Source of the DNA: Paenibacillus_I sp035510375
GTDB lineage: Bacteria; Bacillota; Bacilli; Paenibacillales; Paenibacillaceae
Direction: 5' to 3' (one strand)
Assembly (NCBI RefSeq): GCF_035510375.1
Contig: NZ_DATKHG010000016.1
Length of the DNA stretch: 64,000 nucleotides
The position numbers were made by a program, and so were the translations under genes. The notes beneath the pieces are model-generated. The model saw only the letters and a program-made list of their open reading frames with translations, was not told the DNA's origin and ran no database searches. Below are positions 18,464 through 26,964 of this stretch, in pieces (position 1 is the first letter of the stretch; each line of letters starts with the position of its first letter).

Positions 18464-19717
18464 TTATTTCACTTCGATGGAGCTGACCGTTCCGTTCGCG
18501 CCCTTCACCTCGACCGTCTGGCCGACCGTCAGCGTGGCGTTGCTCCGGATCGTCACATCGGAAGCGACGTTATAGATGATCGCCTGCGTTCCGCCGTTTA
18601 CCGCTTTGGTGATCGACAGCGTAGCCAGCTTGCCCTGCACGTTGAACGTCACGGAGTTGATCACGCCCGTTTCCGTGAACGAAACGGCAGCCGGCGCATT
18701 CTGCGTCACTTCGATGAACACGACCTTGCTTTGGTACGTGCGCACGAGCACAGTGTCGTTCGCCTCCAGCGCGGCGGCGGCCGATTTTACATTGTTGCGG
18801 AAAACGAACACGTTCGCGTCTAACTGCAGCGTTATTTCCGTATTGTCCGCTTTGACGATCGTGATCGCGCCGTTTGCCGCGACGGCTTTCAGCTTGCCGG
18901 TAACGGCTTGGTCGTCCTGGTTTTGATCCGGGATCTGGCTGTCCGTCCGGTCGAGCAAGGCCGCCAGCTCGGCGCGCGTGACCGGTTGGTTCGGACGGAA
19001 CGTCCCATCCTGATAGCCGGTCACGAGCCCTTTCTCGACGGCTACGGCGACGTATCCCACGGAGCCCGCCGGAATTTTGTTTGCGTCCTTGAACGCGAGC
19101 TCCGTGTTGTTTTTCGCTTTCGCCTCGTCACTGAGCTTCATCGCTTTTACGAGCAGCGTCGCAGCCCACAGACGGTCGGCCGGTTGGTTAGGGTTCACCG
19201 TCGTTTCGGTTTCGGCGAACAGGTCGTTCTCTAGCGCAACCGCGACGTAACCGACCGCCCACTGCGGAAGCTTGTCGGCGTCCTTGAAGTTCAGCTTTGT
19301 CGACATTTCCGCGGCAGATTCGGCTTGCGCGCGCAGACCCATCAAGCGGACAGCGGCAACGAGCGCTTCGATACGGGTGATTTTCTGGAACGGTTTGAAG
19401 CTGCCGTCCTCGTAGCCGGTGAATACGCCTTTCGAGGCCAGACGCATGATGTACTCGAGCGCCCACTTGAGCTCTTTTTCGTCTTTGAACTTCAGGTTGA
19501 TTTTGATCCCGTCGTCATCATAGTCGTCATCATCGTCATCGTCATCGTCGTCTTCACGGTCGTCGTTCCATTTGCCTTGGCCTTCGCTTTTATAACCGCG
19601 CTCATCCCTGTTCTGCTTGTCGCGCCCTTTGCTGTCCGCGAACACGGAGGTCGCCCCGCCAAGCAGCATGATAACAGCCAGTGAAGACAAAATGGTTTTC
19701 TTGATCGTCTTATTCAT
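18464..19717 (-). CDS. S-layer-homology protein with poly-aspartate segment
   Basis: A 417-residue exported protein. Residues 1-27 are a signal peptide ending SVFADS. Residues 52-69 hold 15 Asp in 18 positions. Three SLH domains follow (about 74-270; markers FTGYEDGSFKPFQKITRIEAL, LPQWAVGYVAVALENDLF, VTGYQDGTFRPNQPVTRAELA), which attach the protein to pyruvylated secondary cell wall polymer. Residues 285-417 form two beta-rich repeats with the theme (T)GxIxxVxxxGxxxTI, typical of surface domains of unknown role. The start at 19717 is preceded by GGGAG. The Asp run is encoded by alternating GAT/GAC and could bind calcium. Confidence 0.9.
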   Translation of the reverse strand: MNKTIKKTILSSLAVIMLLGGATSVFADSKGRDKQNRDERGYKSEGQGKWNDDREDDDDDDDDDDYDDDGIKINLKFKDEKELKWALEYIMRLASKGVFTGYEDGSFKPFQKITRIEALVAAVRLMGLRAQAESAAEMSTKLNFKDADKLPQWAVGYVAVALENDLFAETETTVNPNQPADRLWAATLLVKAMKLSDEAKAKNNTELAFKDANKIPAGSVGYVAVAVEKGLVTGYQDGTFRPNQPVTRAELAALLDRTDSQIPDQNQDDQAVTGKLKAVAANGAITIVKADNTEITLQLDANVFVFRNNVKSAAAALEANDTVLVRTYQSKVVFIEVTQNAPAAVSFTETGVINSVTFNVQGKLATLSITKAVNGGTQAIIYNVASDVTIRSNATLTVGQTVEVKGANGTVSSIEVK

Positions 19718-19829
19718 TTCTTGCCACACTCCCTTAGTTGGATGATTGATGCCGAATGAATGCTATGTAAGCGCTTGGTCTTACGCCAATAGGGTTCGGC
19801 GTCCTCCTGTTGTTTTTTGGGGGTAGGCG

Positions 19830-19880
19830 AAAAAAAATCGTCCGAAGCCGCGAAAAATATTCGCTAGCTTCGCACGATTT
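19830..19880 (-). terminator. Terminator of the helicase gene
   Basis: On the minus strand AAATCGT-GC-GAAGC pairs with GCTTC-GG-ACGATTT, closing an inner AT-rich loop, and ends in eight T. It lies about 110 bases after the helicase stop. No gene is seen in 19881-19990 or in 19718-19829, which holds the SLH gene upstream region. Confidence 0.75.
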
Positions 19881-19990
19881 GCATGGGGCTTCGGTTGGGC
19901 CGGTCGGCGCTCCGGTTGGGGCTCCGCTGCAATAAGGGACAGATGCGAGATGCCGGAGGGGGCGCTGCCGTGCCCGCGCATGCACGCGGC

Positions 19991-21592
19991 TTACTGAGGC
20001 GTGTCGCCGCGGTTTTCGCGCTTCGCTTTCAGCCACTTCGGCGCGCCTTTGTCCTTGCGCGCACGCTCGCGCTCAGCCTTCGACTTTTTGTCGGCCTTCG
20101 CCTTCGCGCCGCCGGATACCGCGGCGGACGCGTCGGCCGCCGGCGGCGCCGGTCTGCCGGCACGCGGTTTAGACCCCGCGCCTCGGGCGGCTCCCGCCTC
20201 AGGCGCACCCGTCCCGCTGCCGCTATGCTGCAGCCGGGACGGAATCCCGACTGCGCGCCTCATCGGAGCCGAGCCAGCGGCACCGGCTCCCGCCTCCGAT
20301 GAGACGCCGGAGCGCGAGACACCCGCCCGGTTCGACTCCGCCCCGGACGGAGCCACCTGACGCGAAACGCCCCGGTCCGGAAGAGCACTTCGACCGGCCG
20401 CCGCTGCTGCTTTCCCGGCCGCGCCGGCGACTCCGGCACCGCCGCCGCGGCGGAACGCATCAAGCGGCAGCAGCTTGCCTCCGAACAGCACGCGTTCCTC
20501 GAGCTCTATGCCCAGCTTTTTCGCCAGCTTCACAAGCGAGGTCACCTCGCGGGGCGCAGCCAGCGTCACGACCGTTCCTTCGCGGCCCATGCGGCCCGTT
20601 CGCCCCGCCCTGTGCACATACCGTTCCGCTTCGTCCGGCGCGTCCACGTTCACAACGAGCGGCAGCGCATGAATGTCGATGCCCCGCGCCGCCACGTCCG
20701 TCGCCAGCAGCAGCTCGCAGCGCCCGTCGCGGAAACGATCCAGCGTCTGCGAACGCTTAAGCTTCTCGGCATCGCCGTAAAGCGAGCCGACGGAGAAGCC
20801 TTCGAATCCGAACCTCGACTCCCAGTGGGCGATTTGATCCGTATCGTTCAAGAAGATCAACGCCGCGGAAGGCTCCAGCGCCCGCAGCAGCTTTGTCGCC
20901 GATTCGAATTTGTCGCGCGCGTCGCTGACGACATAGTAATGCTTGATCGTCGACACCACCCGCTCCGCTTGCGCCACATCGATCCGCTCCGGCTCCGTCA
21001 TCCACCGGCCGGCCAAACGTTCCATCTCCGCCGGCAGCGTCGCGCTGAAAAACGCCAGCCTTCGGCCCGTGCCGACCGCGCCGAGGATCGCTTCCAGTTC
21101 GGCGGTCGAGCCGAGCTCGAACATTTGGTCCGCCTCGTCCACGACGGCAAACGAGACGCGGTTCAGCTTCAGCTTGCGAAGCTTCATCAGCTCGTTCACC
21201 CGTCCGGGCGTGCCGACCACGAGCTGCGGCTTCAGCTTCAGCCGCTCAATCTGCCGTTTGACGGCCGCCCCGCCGATCAGCTGCTGTACGCGGATGCCGC
21301 ATGCCTCGGCATACACTTCCGCCACCCGCACGATCTGCATCGCAAGCTCTTGCGTGGGCGCCAGCACGATCGCCTGCACCTCCGTCCGGTCCGGATCGAT
21401 CCGCTCCAGAATCGGCAGCAAAAACGCCAGCGTTTTCCCCGTTCCGGTTTGGGACCGCGCGTAAACGTCCCGCCCTCCCAACAATGCGGGAATCGCCTGC
21501 GCCTGCACCGGCGTCGGCTGACTGATTCCGTTCTCCTCCAGCTTGTCCAGCAGCGCCGCGCGCAGTCCAAACGACTTCCAGCTCGTAGCCAT
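19991..21592 (-). CDS. DEAD-box RNA helicase with long basic low-complexity tail
   Basis: A 533-residue ATP-dependent RNA helicase. The order is Q motif (GISQPTPVQAQAIP), motif I SQTGTGKT (47-54), PTQELA, TPGR, DEAD (152-155), SAT (183-185), then helicase domain 2 with ATDVAARGIDI and HRAGRTGRMGREG. The core ends near residue 385. The remaining 150 residues are Ala/Gly/Arg-rich and end in a Lys-rich block (KAKADKKSKAERERARKD), probably an RNA-binding tail. Likely role: ribosome assembly or mRNA turnover, especially in the cold, by analogy with CshA/CshB-type proteins. It lies 26 bases from the upstream SDR gene. Confidence 0.93.
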   Translation of the reverse strand: MATSWKSFGLRAALLDKLEENGISQPTPVQAQAIPALLGGRDVYARSQTGTGKTLAFLLPILERIDPDRTEVQAIVLAPTQELAMQIVRVAEVYAEACGIRVQQLIGGAAVKRQIERLKLKPQLVVGTPGRVNELMKLRKLKLNRVSFAVVDEADQMFELGSTAELEAILGAVGTGRRLAFFSATLPAEMERLAGRWMTEPERIDVAQAERVVSTIKHYYVVSDARDKFESATKLLRALEPSAALIFLNDTDQIAHWESRFGFEGFSVGSLYGDAEKLKRSQTLDRFRDGRCELLLATDVAARGIDIHALPLVVNVDAPDEAERYVHRAGRTGRMGREGTVVTLAAPREVTSLVKLAKKLGIELEERVLFGGKLLPLDAFRRGGGAGVAGAAGKAAAAAGRSALPDRGVSRQVAPSGAESNRAGVSRSGVSSEAGAGAAGSAPMRRAVGIPSRLQHSGSGTGAPEAGAARGAGSKPRAGRPAPPAADASAAVSGGAKAKADKKSKAERERARKDKGAPKWLKAKRENRGDTPQ

Positions 21593-21618
21593 GTAGCGCC
21601 TCCTCGATTTGCCTCAAA

Positions 21619-22392
21619 TTATTTCTTGTTCAATAATTTACCCGTCACACGGTCCGCCAGCCTCGGAAAAAGCTGAACCAGCTTCACGCCGGCCGCCGCC
21701 GTAAAAGGAATGTCGACCTCCGCCTTGCGCCGGTCGATCACGCGGACGATCGTTCTTGCCGCGCGCTCGGGCGTCATCATAAACCAGCGGACATTTTTCA
21801 CGTACGTGCCGTCCGGGTCCGCCTGCTCGAAAAACGGCGTGTCGATCGGACCGGGATTGACGGCCGAAACGGCGATGCCTGTGCCGTACAGCTCCGCCCG
21901 AAGCGCGTTCGTAAATCCGAGCACCGCATGCTTGGTCGCCGTGTAACCGGTCGATTTCGGCGTCCCCAGCTTGCCGGCGATCGAAGCGACGTTGACGATA
22001 TGGCCGCCGCCGCGGGAGATGAACGAGGGCAGCACCGTTTTGGTGCAGCGCACAATCCCCATATAGTTGGTATCCATCATCGTCTCAAAATGGCTCAGCG
22101 GCGCGTCCATAAACCGCTCGAACAATCCAAAGCCGGCGTTGTTCAGCAATACGTCGACCCCGTCGAAATCCGCTAAAATCCGCGGAATCACAGCTTCCAC
22201 CTGCTCGTTGTCCGTCACATCGAGCGTATAAACGCCGTGCCTGCCGGGCAGCCTCGCCGCCGCAGCCTTGAGCTTGTCCACGTTGCGCCCGGTCAGGATC
22301 GGTACGGCGCCCGCCGCCGAAAGCAGCCTCGCCGTCTCCGCGCCGATGCCGCTGCCCGCTCCGGTAATTAAAATTTTCTTTCCCGTCAGCAT
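21619..22392 (-). CDS. Short-chain dehydrogenase/reductase
   Basis: A 257-residue classical SDR with the NAD(P) loop TGAGSGIG, NNAG, and the catalytic Ser-Tyr-Lys triad (NVASIAG then YTATK). The arginine in TGRN after the second strand suggests NADP preference. It resembles the YqjQ/DltE-like group of Bacillales oxidoreductases; the substrate is unknown. Probably co-transcribed with the downstream helicase. Cytoplasmic, with no membrane segment. Confidence 0.88.
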   Translation of the reverse strand: MLTGKKILITGAGSGIGAETARLLSAAGAVPILTGRNVDKLKAAAARLPGRHGVYTLDVTDNEQVEAVIPRILADFDGVDVLLNNAGFGLFERFMDAPLSHFETMMDTNYMGIVRCTKTVLPSFISRGGGHIVNVASIAGKLGTPKSTGYTATKHAVLGFTNALRAELYGTGIAVSAVNPGPIDTPFFEQADPDGTYVKNVRWFMMTPERAARTIVRVIDRRKAEVDIPFTAAAGVKLVQLFPRLADRVTGKLLNKK

Positions 22393-22527
22393 CGATTCAT
22401 CACCTGTCCCTCAGTTTACTTCATATCCTGTTCGTTACGCAAAAGAATAACCCTAAAATTCTGCTTGTCTAAGCTTCATCCAAGTGAATTATGAAATTGA
22501 CTCAATTTATCAATTATTTTTTTTATT

Positions 22528-22568
22528 TGTGATCGCTATCACGCTAATGACCCTTTGAATCATGTAAA
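22528..22568 (+). promoter_or_regulatory. Fnr/Crp-type box upstream of the YVTN protein gene
   Basis: TGTGATCGCTATCACG (22528-22543) matches TGTGA-N6-TCACA with one mismatch. A weak -10-like TGTAAA is at 22563-22568, 19 bases after the box, a spacing like that at the two other Fnr-type promoters in this window. The surrounding 22440-22677 is AT-rich and has no gene. Confidence 0.5.
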
Positions 22569-22677
22569 AAAAAAGAAACAGCAAAAAAAGGAGGGCGGTT
22601 ACCGACAGATCATCATTCTTCACCAAATTAATTCGGCACAATGAGTAAAAAAATGAAAATACAAGGGAGGAAATACC

Positions 22678-23796
22678 ATGAAAAAGCGTATGAAGATCAC
22701 CAGTTTAGTCATTGCTTTATTATTGTCCAGTAGTCTGTTAGGCGTACAGTCTTTTATTTCATTTGCTAACCCTGATGATGAAAAAGAAATGGCCATGGAA
22801 ATGAATAACGGAGAAAAAAGTGAGCTGACCATATTTAATCAACCGATTGTTCAAACATCTACAAAGGGCAGGATTTTAACCGCCGATGAATATGGCAATA
22901 CAATGACTGTAATCGATACGCAGACAAACCGGGTCATCGCCACTACGCCCATACCCTATGTACCGCATAATATCCAAGCCTCTCCAGATGAAAAGACCTT
23001 ATGGTTAGCCATTATTCAGCCGGAAACGCAAACCATGCAAGGTCAGAAGATGAAAGGGGAAGCATGGGTACTTGATGCAGATACTTACAAGCGGATTGCC
23101 AGAATCCCTGTCGGAGCCCATCCCGCCCATGTAATCGTAACCCCTGACAACAAAGAAGCCTATATTACCAACGGCGGAGATAACAGCGTATCCGTGATTG
23201 ATACGAAGAACTATAAAGTAATCGCAGAAGTCAAAGTAGGAGCGGGTCCGCATGGATTGCGTCCTTCCCCGGATGGAAAATATGTGGCTGTAGCTGATTC
23301 CCAAGGAACTACCGTTTCTATCATTGATACGGCTGCCAAGAAATTAATCAAGCAAGTTGAAGTAGGAAAATCACCCGTTCAGGTTGGCTTCTCACCGGAC
23401 GGCAAGTATCTCTTCTCCAGTGTCAACGGTGATAATGCGGCAGCAGTCATTGACACGCAAAATTGGAATTTGGTCAAAAAGATTCCTACAGGAGTCGGTC
23501 CTTTACAAGTGTACGCTACACCAAATAACAAGTATCTTTATGTTGCCAACCAAAATACGAAAGAGCGCCCGTCCCGCTCCGTAACCGTCATCGATATCGC
23601 TACGCTTCAACCCATTAAAACGATCGAAACCGGCACCGGCGCACACGGAATTGTAGTGACGGCAGACAGCAAACTGGCCTATGTCACCAATATTTATGAA
23701 AATACAATCTCTGTCATTGATGTGGAGAAAAATGAAGTCATATCTACGATCAAATCTGGAGCCGGACCTAATGGAATTACCTTCTTGCAGGATTAA
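22678..23796 (+). CDS. Secreted YVTN-family beta-propeller protein
   Basis: A 372-residue protein with signal peptide (KKRMKITSLVIALLLSSSLLGVQSFISFA) and about seven repeats of 40-45 residues. Each repeat has the pattern xVIDTxxxxVIxxIxVGxxPxGxxxSPDGKxxYVxN of YVTN/YncE-type propellers. It is probably anchored or released outside the cell. Its role is unknown; related propellers occur in surface, metal-handling and nitrite-reductase-like proteins. The coding region is visibly AT-richer than its neighbours and uses more A/T-ending codons, which suggests acquisition by transfer. AAGGGAGG precedes the ATG. An Fnr-like box lies 140 bases upstream. Confidence 0.85.
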   Translation: MKKRMKITSLVIALLLSSSLLGVQSFISFANPDDEKEMAMEMNNGEKSELTIFNQPIVQTSTKGRILTADEYGNTMTVIDTQTNRVIATTPIPYVPHNIQASPDEKTLWLAIIQPETQTMQGQKMKGEAWVLDADTYKRIARIPVGAHPAHVIVTPDNKEAYITNGGDNSVSVIDTKNYKVIAEVKVGAGPHGLRPSPDGKYVAVADSQGTTVSIIDTAAKKLIKQVEVGKSPVQVGFSPDGKYLFSSVNGDNAAAVIDTQNWNLVKKIPTGVGPLQVYATPNNKYLYVANQNTKERPSRSVTVIDIATLQPIKTIETGTGAHGIVVTADSKLAYVTNIYENTISVIDVEKNEVISTIKSGAGPNGITFLQD

Positions 23797-23884
23797 TTGG
23801 CTGTAAGCCAGATGTCCGCAGCCGCGACATATGGCGGCGAAAGTGGGGTGCCCGGCCACTTCCTTTGGCGGAGCCAAAGGAGAA

Positions 23885-23940
23885 AAGAACCGACAGCGGA
23901 TTAGACTGTAGTAGAACAGTCAATCTCGCTGTCGGTTCTT
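23885..23940 (+). terminator. Long stem-loop after the YVTN gene
   Basis: AAGAACCGACAGC pairs perfectly with GCTGTCGGTTCTT, with an inner GATTAGACTGT / ACAGTCAATC arm. A second hairpin (CCTTTGGC / GCCAAAGG) sits just before it at 23861-23879. The T-run is weak, so this may be a terminator or the end of a mobile element. Confidence 0.45.
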
Positions 23941-23997
23941 GTATTCTACAGAAAGGAAAAGTCATCTGTCCCTTTGAGCTTGACGGCACCACTTGGA

Positions 23998-24093
23998 CTA
24001 ATGGCTCTCCAAGATCTCCCGCAATCCTTCATCGATTGTGAAAACCACGTGACGATGCTGAACTTTGCTTTCGGCCCCCGAACACTTATGCTT
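23998..24093 (-). pseudogene. Remnant of an IS91-like transposase
   Basis: In one minus-strand frame the sequence reads VQHRHVVFTIDEGLREILESH and stops. HRHVVFTI followed by a helix is characteristic of the Y2/IS91-type transposase family after its zinc ribbon. Only about 30 codons remain, with Cys residues upstream (KHKCSGAES) that may come from the zinc ribbon. It has no start and is too short to function. It borders the AT-rich YVTN gene region, consistent with past transfer. The rest of 23800-24240 holds only hairpins. Confidence 0.5.
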
Positions 24094-24130
24094 TGTTATA
24101 CAGCAGGCAAACGTCTCTCGCGCCTAACAT

Positions 24131-24150
24131 AAAAAAGCTCCACCGGGAGC
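24131..24150 (-). terminator. Short terminator-like hairpin
   Basis: On the minus strand GCTCC-CGGT-GGAGC is followed by TTTTTT. It lies upstream of the transposase remnant in the same direction and opposite to the phospholipase-family gene, so it may be left over from the element. Confidence 0.45.
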
Positions 24151-24244
24151 GTTCATTCATGATACGATGCAATCAGAGTCCGAGTGCCAAATCCTGTCTA
24201 CCTTATACGGTAACCATAAGGCCCAGTATACCGGGAGGTTTCGC

Positions 24245-25288
24245 ATGCCTAACATATGGACGCATCTTATTTTCGGTACGGAGGTGCTGGAGCGGATCGG
24301 CGAGCGGGAGCTGATCCGCCGCCCCGAGCACAGGAAGCTTTTCAACATGGGCTGCCAAGGTCCGGATTTCCTGTTCTATCACAATTTTCTTCCCTGGAAA
24401 AAAGGCCGCGCCATGAATCGGCTCGGCAGCGAAATGCACAGCCGCCACTGCGGACCGGTGCTGACGGATCTGCTTGACGCCGTTGCCGGCCGCCCCGCGG
24501 ACCCGAACTCGCCGGACCCGGCGGTCGTCTATGCGCTCGGCTTCGTGCTGCATCATACGCTCGACCGCAACGTTCACCCCTATGTGTTCAGCCGGTCCGG
24601 CTTCCGCAAATGGGACCATCAGCGGTTTGAGGTGATGATGGATACGCTGGTCGTACGCAGCCGGCTCGGTCTCGAAACGTGGAAGACCCCGGTATGGAAG
24701 GAGATCGACACGGGCGGCGCTTTTCCCGAAGCGATCGTGGACGCCTTCGAGCGAATCGCCGCGTCCCGTTACCCCGAGCTTGCAGGGCTGATCGCGCACG
24801 ACGACTGGAACCGGGCAAACCGCGACATGGTTCGGGCGCAGAAACTGTTCCACGACCCGAGCGGTATCCGGCGCGTGCTCACGTTCGGCCGAATCGAACC
24901 GCTTGTGTACAAAAAAACGCTGCCGCCGCTCGACATCCTCAACGAGCAAGGCAGGCCTTGGTCCGATCCGACCGACGGGACGACCAAAAGAAGCGAAGCC
25001 TTCGATGCGATGTGGGACAAAGCGATGGCCGAAAGCGAAGCGATCATTCGGACCGCGCTGGCGCGGCTCCGCAGCGAATGCGACCGCGGGCCGCATCGCG
25101 AATCGGATCCGGCCGCGGAAAAAACGGCCCGCTCGGGCGAGCTCCGCGCAAAAACAGCCGAACTGATCGGCAACCGTTCTTACGAAACGGGCCTGCCTTG
25201 CGACAGCGGCGCCCGGATTCTGTACGCCGATCCGATCTGGCCGGACGGCCGCGGGGGACAGCCGGACAAGGCGAAGCGGTCCTTCTAA
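24245..25288 (+). CDS. Zinc-dependent phospholipase C family protein
   Basis: A 347-residue protein beginning MPNIWTHLIFGTEVLERIG. His and Asp residues are spaced as in the phospholipase C/P1-nuclease-like zinc family (WTH, CQGPDFLFYHNFLPW, SEMHSRH, GFVLHHTLDRNVHPY). In that fold a tri-zinc centre cleaves phospholipids. Here no signal peptide is seen, so the protein is probably cytoplasmic and its true substrate is unknown. GGGAGG lies 8 bases before the chosen ATG. Codon use returns to the GC-rich pattern of the chromosome. Monocistronic. Confidence 0.8.
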   Translation: MPNIWTHLIFGTEVLERIGERELIRRPEHRKLFNMGCQGPDFLFYHNFLPWKKGRAMNRLGSEMHSRHCGPVLTDLLDAVAGRPADPNSPDPAVVYALGFVLHHTLDRNVHPYVFSRSGFRKWDHQRFEVMMDTLVVRSRLGLETWKTPVWKEIDTGGAFPEAIVDAFERIAASRYPELAGLIAHDDWNRANRDMVRAQKLFHDPSGIRRVLTFGRIEPLVYKKTLPPLDILNEQGRPWSDPTDGTTKRSEAFDAMWDKAMAESEAIIRTALARLRSECDRGPHRESDPAAEKTARSGELRAKTAELIGNRSYETGLPCDSGARILYADPIWPDGRGGQPDKAKRSF

Positions 25289-25375
25289 ACCCGCCGCAGC
25301 GCGCGCCTCTCCCGGCGGATCGCGGCTCTGCATGAGGGCCGTGCGGACCGGTCCGTCCGCCGCCAGGAAGCCGCG

Positions 25376-26365
25376 TTACATGGCGGCGAGCGCCGCGATT
25401 CGTTTCTGCCGCAGCCGCATGAGGCGAAGCCGCTCGTAAAACGGATCGAGCGGCTTCCCCTGCAGCTCGCTTTCCGAATAAACCTGCTTCAGAACCGGCT
25501 TCAAATAACGGTCCCCCACCTCCTGCAGGGCACGGCCGATCTTCTGCCGCTCCTCCTCCGGCAGCTGCTGCAGCTCGCGGTCCAGCAGCGGCGACATATC
25601 GTATCCTTCATGATCGAGAAGCTCGATCCGCTCGATCAAATCCCGCCGTTCGATGCCGAGCATCGCGACCAGCTCGTCAAGCCCGCACCCCTCGCGCACC
25701 CCGTTCAGAATATCCCGCTTGGCGCGGTGCCGCTCCAGCTCGGCGCTGTACTTGTTCTCCTTCTGCTTGAGCAGCCATTTCATGTGCGTTTCGGTGCCGA
25801 GCGCTTCAGGCACCCACGTCAGCGGAAAGGTCGTCCGGCGGTCGAAGCGGGTCGTAACCGCGATGATTTCCGCCGCGTACGCCGCCGACTTGTTGCTTCC
25901 CCACCCGGGAATCTGCTTCAGCTCTTCTTCCGTATGCGGCACGAAGGCGCTGATCATCCACAGCAGCCGGTTCGTCGATACAAGGTAAGCGGCTTTCTTC
26001 TCCGCCACCGCTTTGCCGCGCCGCCATTCCCTCAACGCCTCGAACAGCTCCTCCCGAGCGTGCAGCTCCCCGTAGCACTGCAGCATCGACACCGTGCCGC
26101 CCGCCATGCGTTTTTCCTCGAGCATGCCGTCCAGTACAGGCTCGTACCCTTCTCCCATCACCACCGCAATGCCGTGACGAAACGCCGCGATCATTTCCTC
26201 CCACGACGTTCCCTCAAACCAGACGTTCCGCCTCTCCCCGCTCCCGTCCGGCTCCGTCCAGCAAACGGTCCAATTGCCCTGCGTCTCGCCTATCGCCACC
26301 TGGCCGGCGACCACTCTGCCTTCTTCCGTTCTCTTCTCAAGCGTGTTCATAAACACCAACTGCAT
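25376..26365 (-). CDS. HRDC-domain protein
   Basis: A 329-residue cytoplasmic protein. An HRDC nucleic-acid-binding domain (about residues 105-180: LFEALREWRRGKAVAEKKAAYLV...HTEEELKQIPGWGSNKSAAYAAEI) follows an N-terminal region of unknown fold. A Lys/Arg/Glu-rich C-terminal half is predicted helical. HRDC domains occur in RecQ helicases and RNase D, but no helicase or nuclease motif is present. Stand-alone HRDC proteins of this type are common in Paenibacillus with unknown function. Start at MQLVFMNTLEK with GGAGG 8 bases upstream. The gene has its own promoter and a terminator-like hairpin in its leader. Confidence 0.82.
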   Translation of the reverse strand: MQLVFMNTLEKRTEEGRVVAGQVAIGETQGNWTVCWTEPDGSGERRNVWFEGTSWEEMIAAFRHGIAVVMGEGYEPVLDGMLEEKRMAGGTVSMLQCYGELHAREELFEALREWRRGKAVAEKKAAYLVSTNRLLWMISAFVPHTEEELKQIPGWGSNKSAAYAAEIIAVTTRFDRRTTFPLTWVPEALGTETHMKWLLKQKENKYSAELERHRAKRDILNGVREGCGLDELVAMLGIERRDLIERIELLDHEGYDMSPLLDRELQQLPEEERQKIGRALQEVGDRYLKPVLKQVYSESELQGKPLDPFYERLRLMRLRQKRIAALAAM

Positions 26366-26409
26366 GCCTCTGCACCTCCGTAAAATGGACAAAATTCCGA
26401 ACAACGACA

Positions 26410-26447
26410 AAAAGCACCTCTCTCGCGTCGTGCGAAAGAGGTGCTTC
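26410..26447 (-). terminator. Terminator hairpin inside the HRDC gene leader
   Basis: On the minus strand AAGCACCTCT pairs with AGAGGTGCTT, extended by a second short stem around the loop, and is followed directly by a T-run and GTCG. It lies between the promoter at 26477-26505 and the HRDC start, about 20 bases after the expected transcription start. That is the position of an attenuator. No minus-strand gene lies just upstream that would need it. Confidence 0.6.
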
Positions 26448-26476
26448 CTCAGAACATTCCGTATTCGGTTACTCGA

Positions 26477-26505
26477 ATAGTATCATATTAAGAAAATTTT
26501 GACAA
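26477..26505 (-). promoter_or_regulatory. Sigma-A promoter of the HRDC gene
   Basis: Minus strand: TTGTCA (-35, 5 of 6), exactly 17 bases, TACTAT (-10, 5 of 6). The start is expected near 26470, so the leader of about 105 bases contains the terminator hairpin. Confidence 0.75.
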
Positions 26506-26620
26506 GCGTGCTTTTACACCGTTTCGACTCCGGGTCGCGGCCGTGTTTCCCGGAGCTTTTGCGCTTGAGCGCGATCGTGTATAATGAGACGACAATCGAA
26601 CGATACGGAGGAATGCCCTT

Positions 26621-26914
26621 ATGCTGCCCGAATATGATTTCATGTCCGATACGACCGAGCAAACGTCCACCCGCTTCGTCACCTTTATTACACCGGGCAT
26701 GAAGCGTTTCGACCTGGCGATTACGACGACGAACCGTTTTTACGGCAAAAAGCTCGTCACCGATCTGCAATCCGGCAAAACCGCCATTATCGGCGCCGAC
26801 GATCTTGAAGAGGAAGGGTACCTGGAATACACGTTTCAGCTGTCGGAAGAGGAAGCGGCCGAGCTGGGCCAGTTTTTGTATCTGGTCGTCGGGACGGTGA
26901 ATTTTACCGATTGA
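26621..26914 (+). CDS. DUF3055-type small protein
   Basis: A 97-residue acidic cytoplasmic protein with the conserved string RFDLAITTTNRFYGKKLVTDLQSGKTAIIGADDLEEEGYLEYTFQLSEEEAAEL. This matches my memory of the DUF3055 family of Bacillales, of unknown function. GGAGG lies 9 bases before the ATG. A perfect -10 TATAAT is at 26580-26585 with a poor -35. Followed at 50 bases by another small gene, probably in one transcript. Confidence 0.75.
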   Translation: MLPEYDFMSDTTEQTSTRFVTFITPGMKRFDLAITTTNRFYGKKLVTDLQSGKTAIIGADDLEEEGYLEYTFQLSEEEAAELGQFLYLVVGTVNFTD

Positions 26915-26964
26915 TCGGGGAAACACTGGTACGGAGTTTCATTTCGCTCCGGGAGGTGCCTTTC

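Noticed and set aside
19734..20036. 100-residue minus-strand frame before the SLH gene end region
   Set aside because: It spans the helicase terminator and the SLH promoter region, has no ribosome binding site and shows no protein-like pattern.
24009..24060. TGTGA-like sequence near 24036 as another Fnr box
   Set aside because: Only one half-site matches; the other half (CGTGA) is in the wrong orientation.
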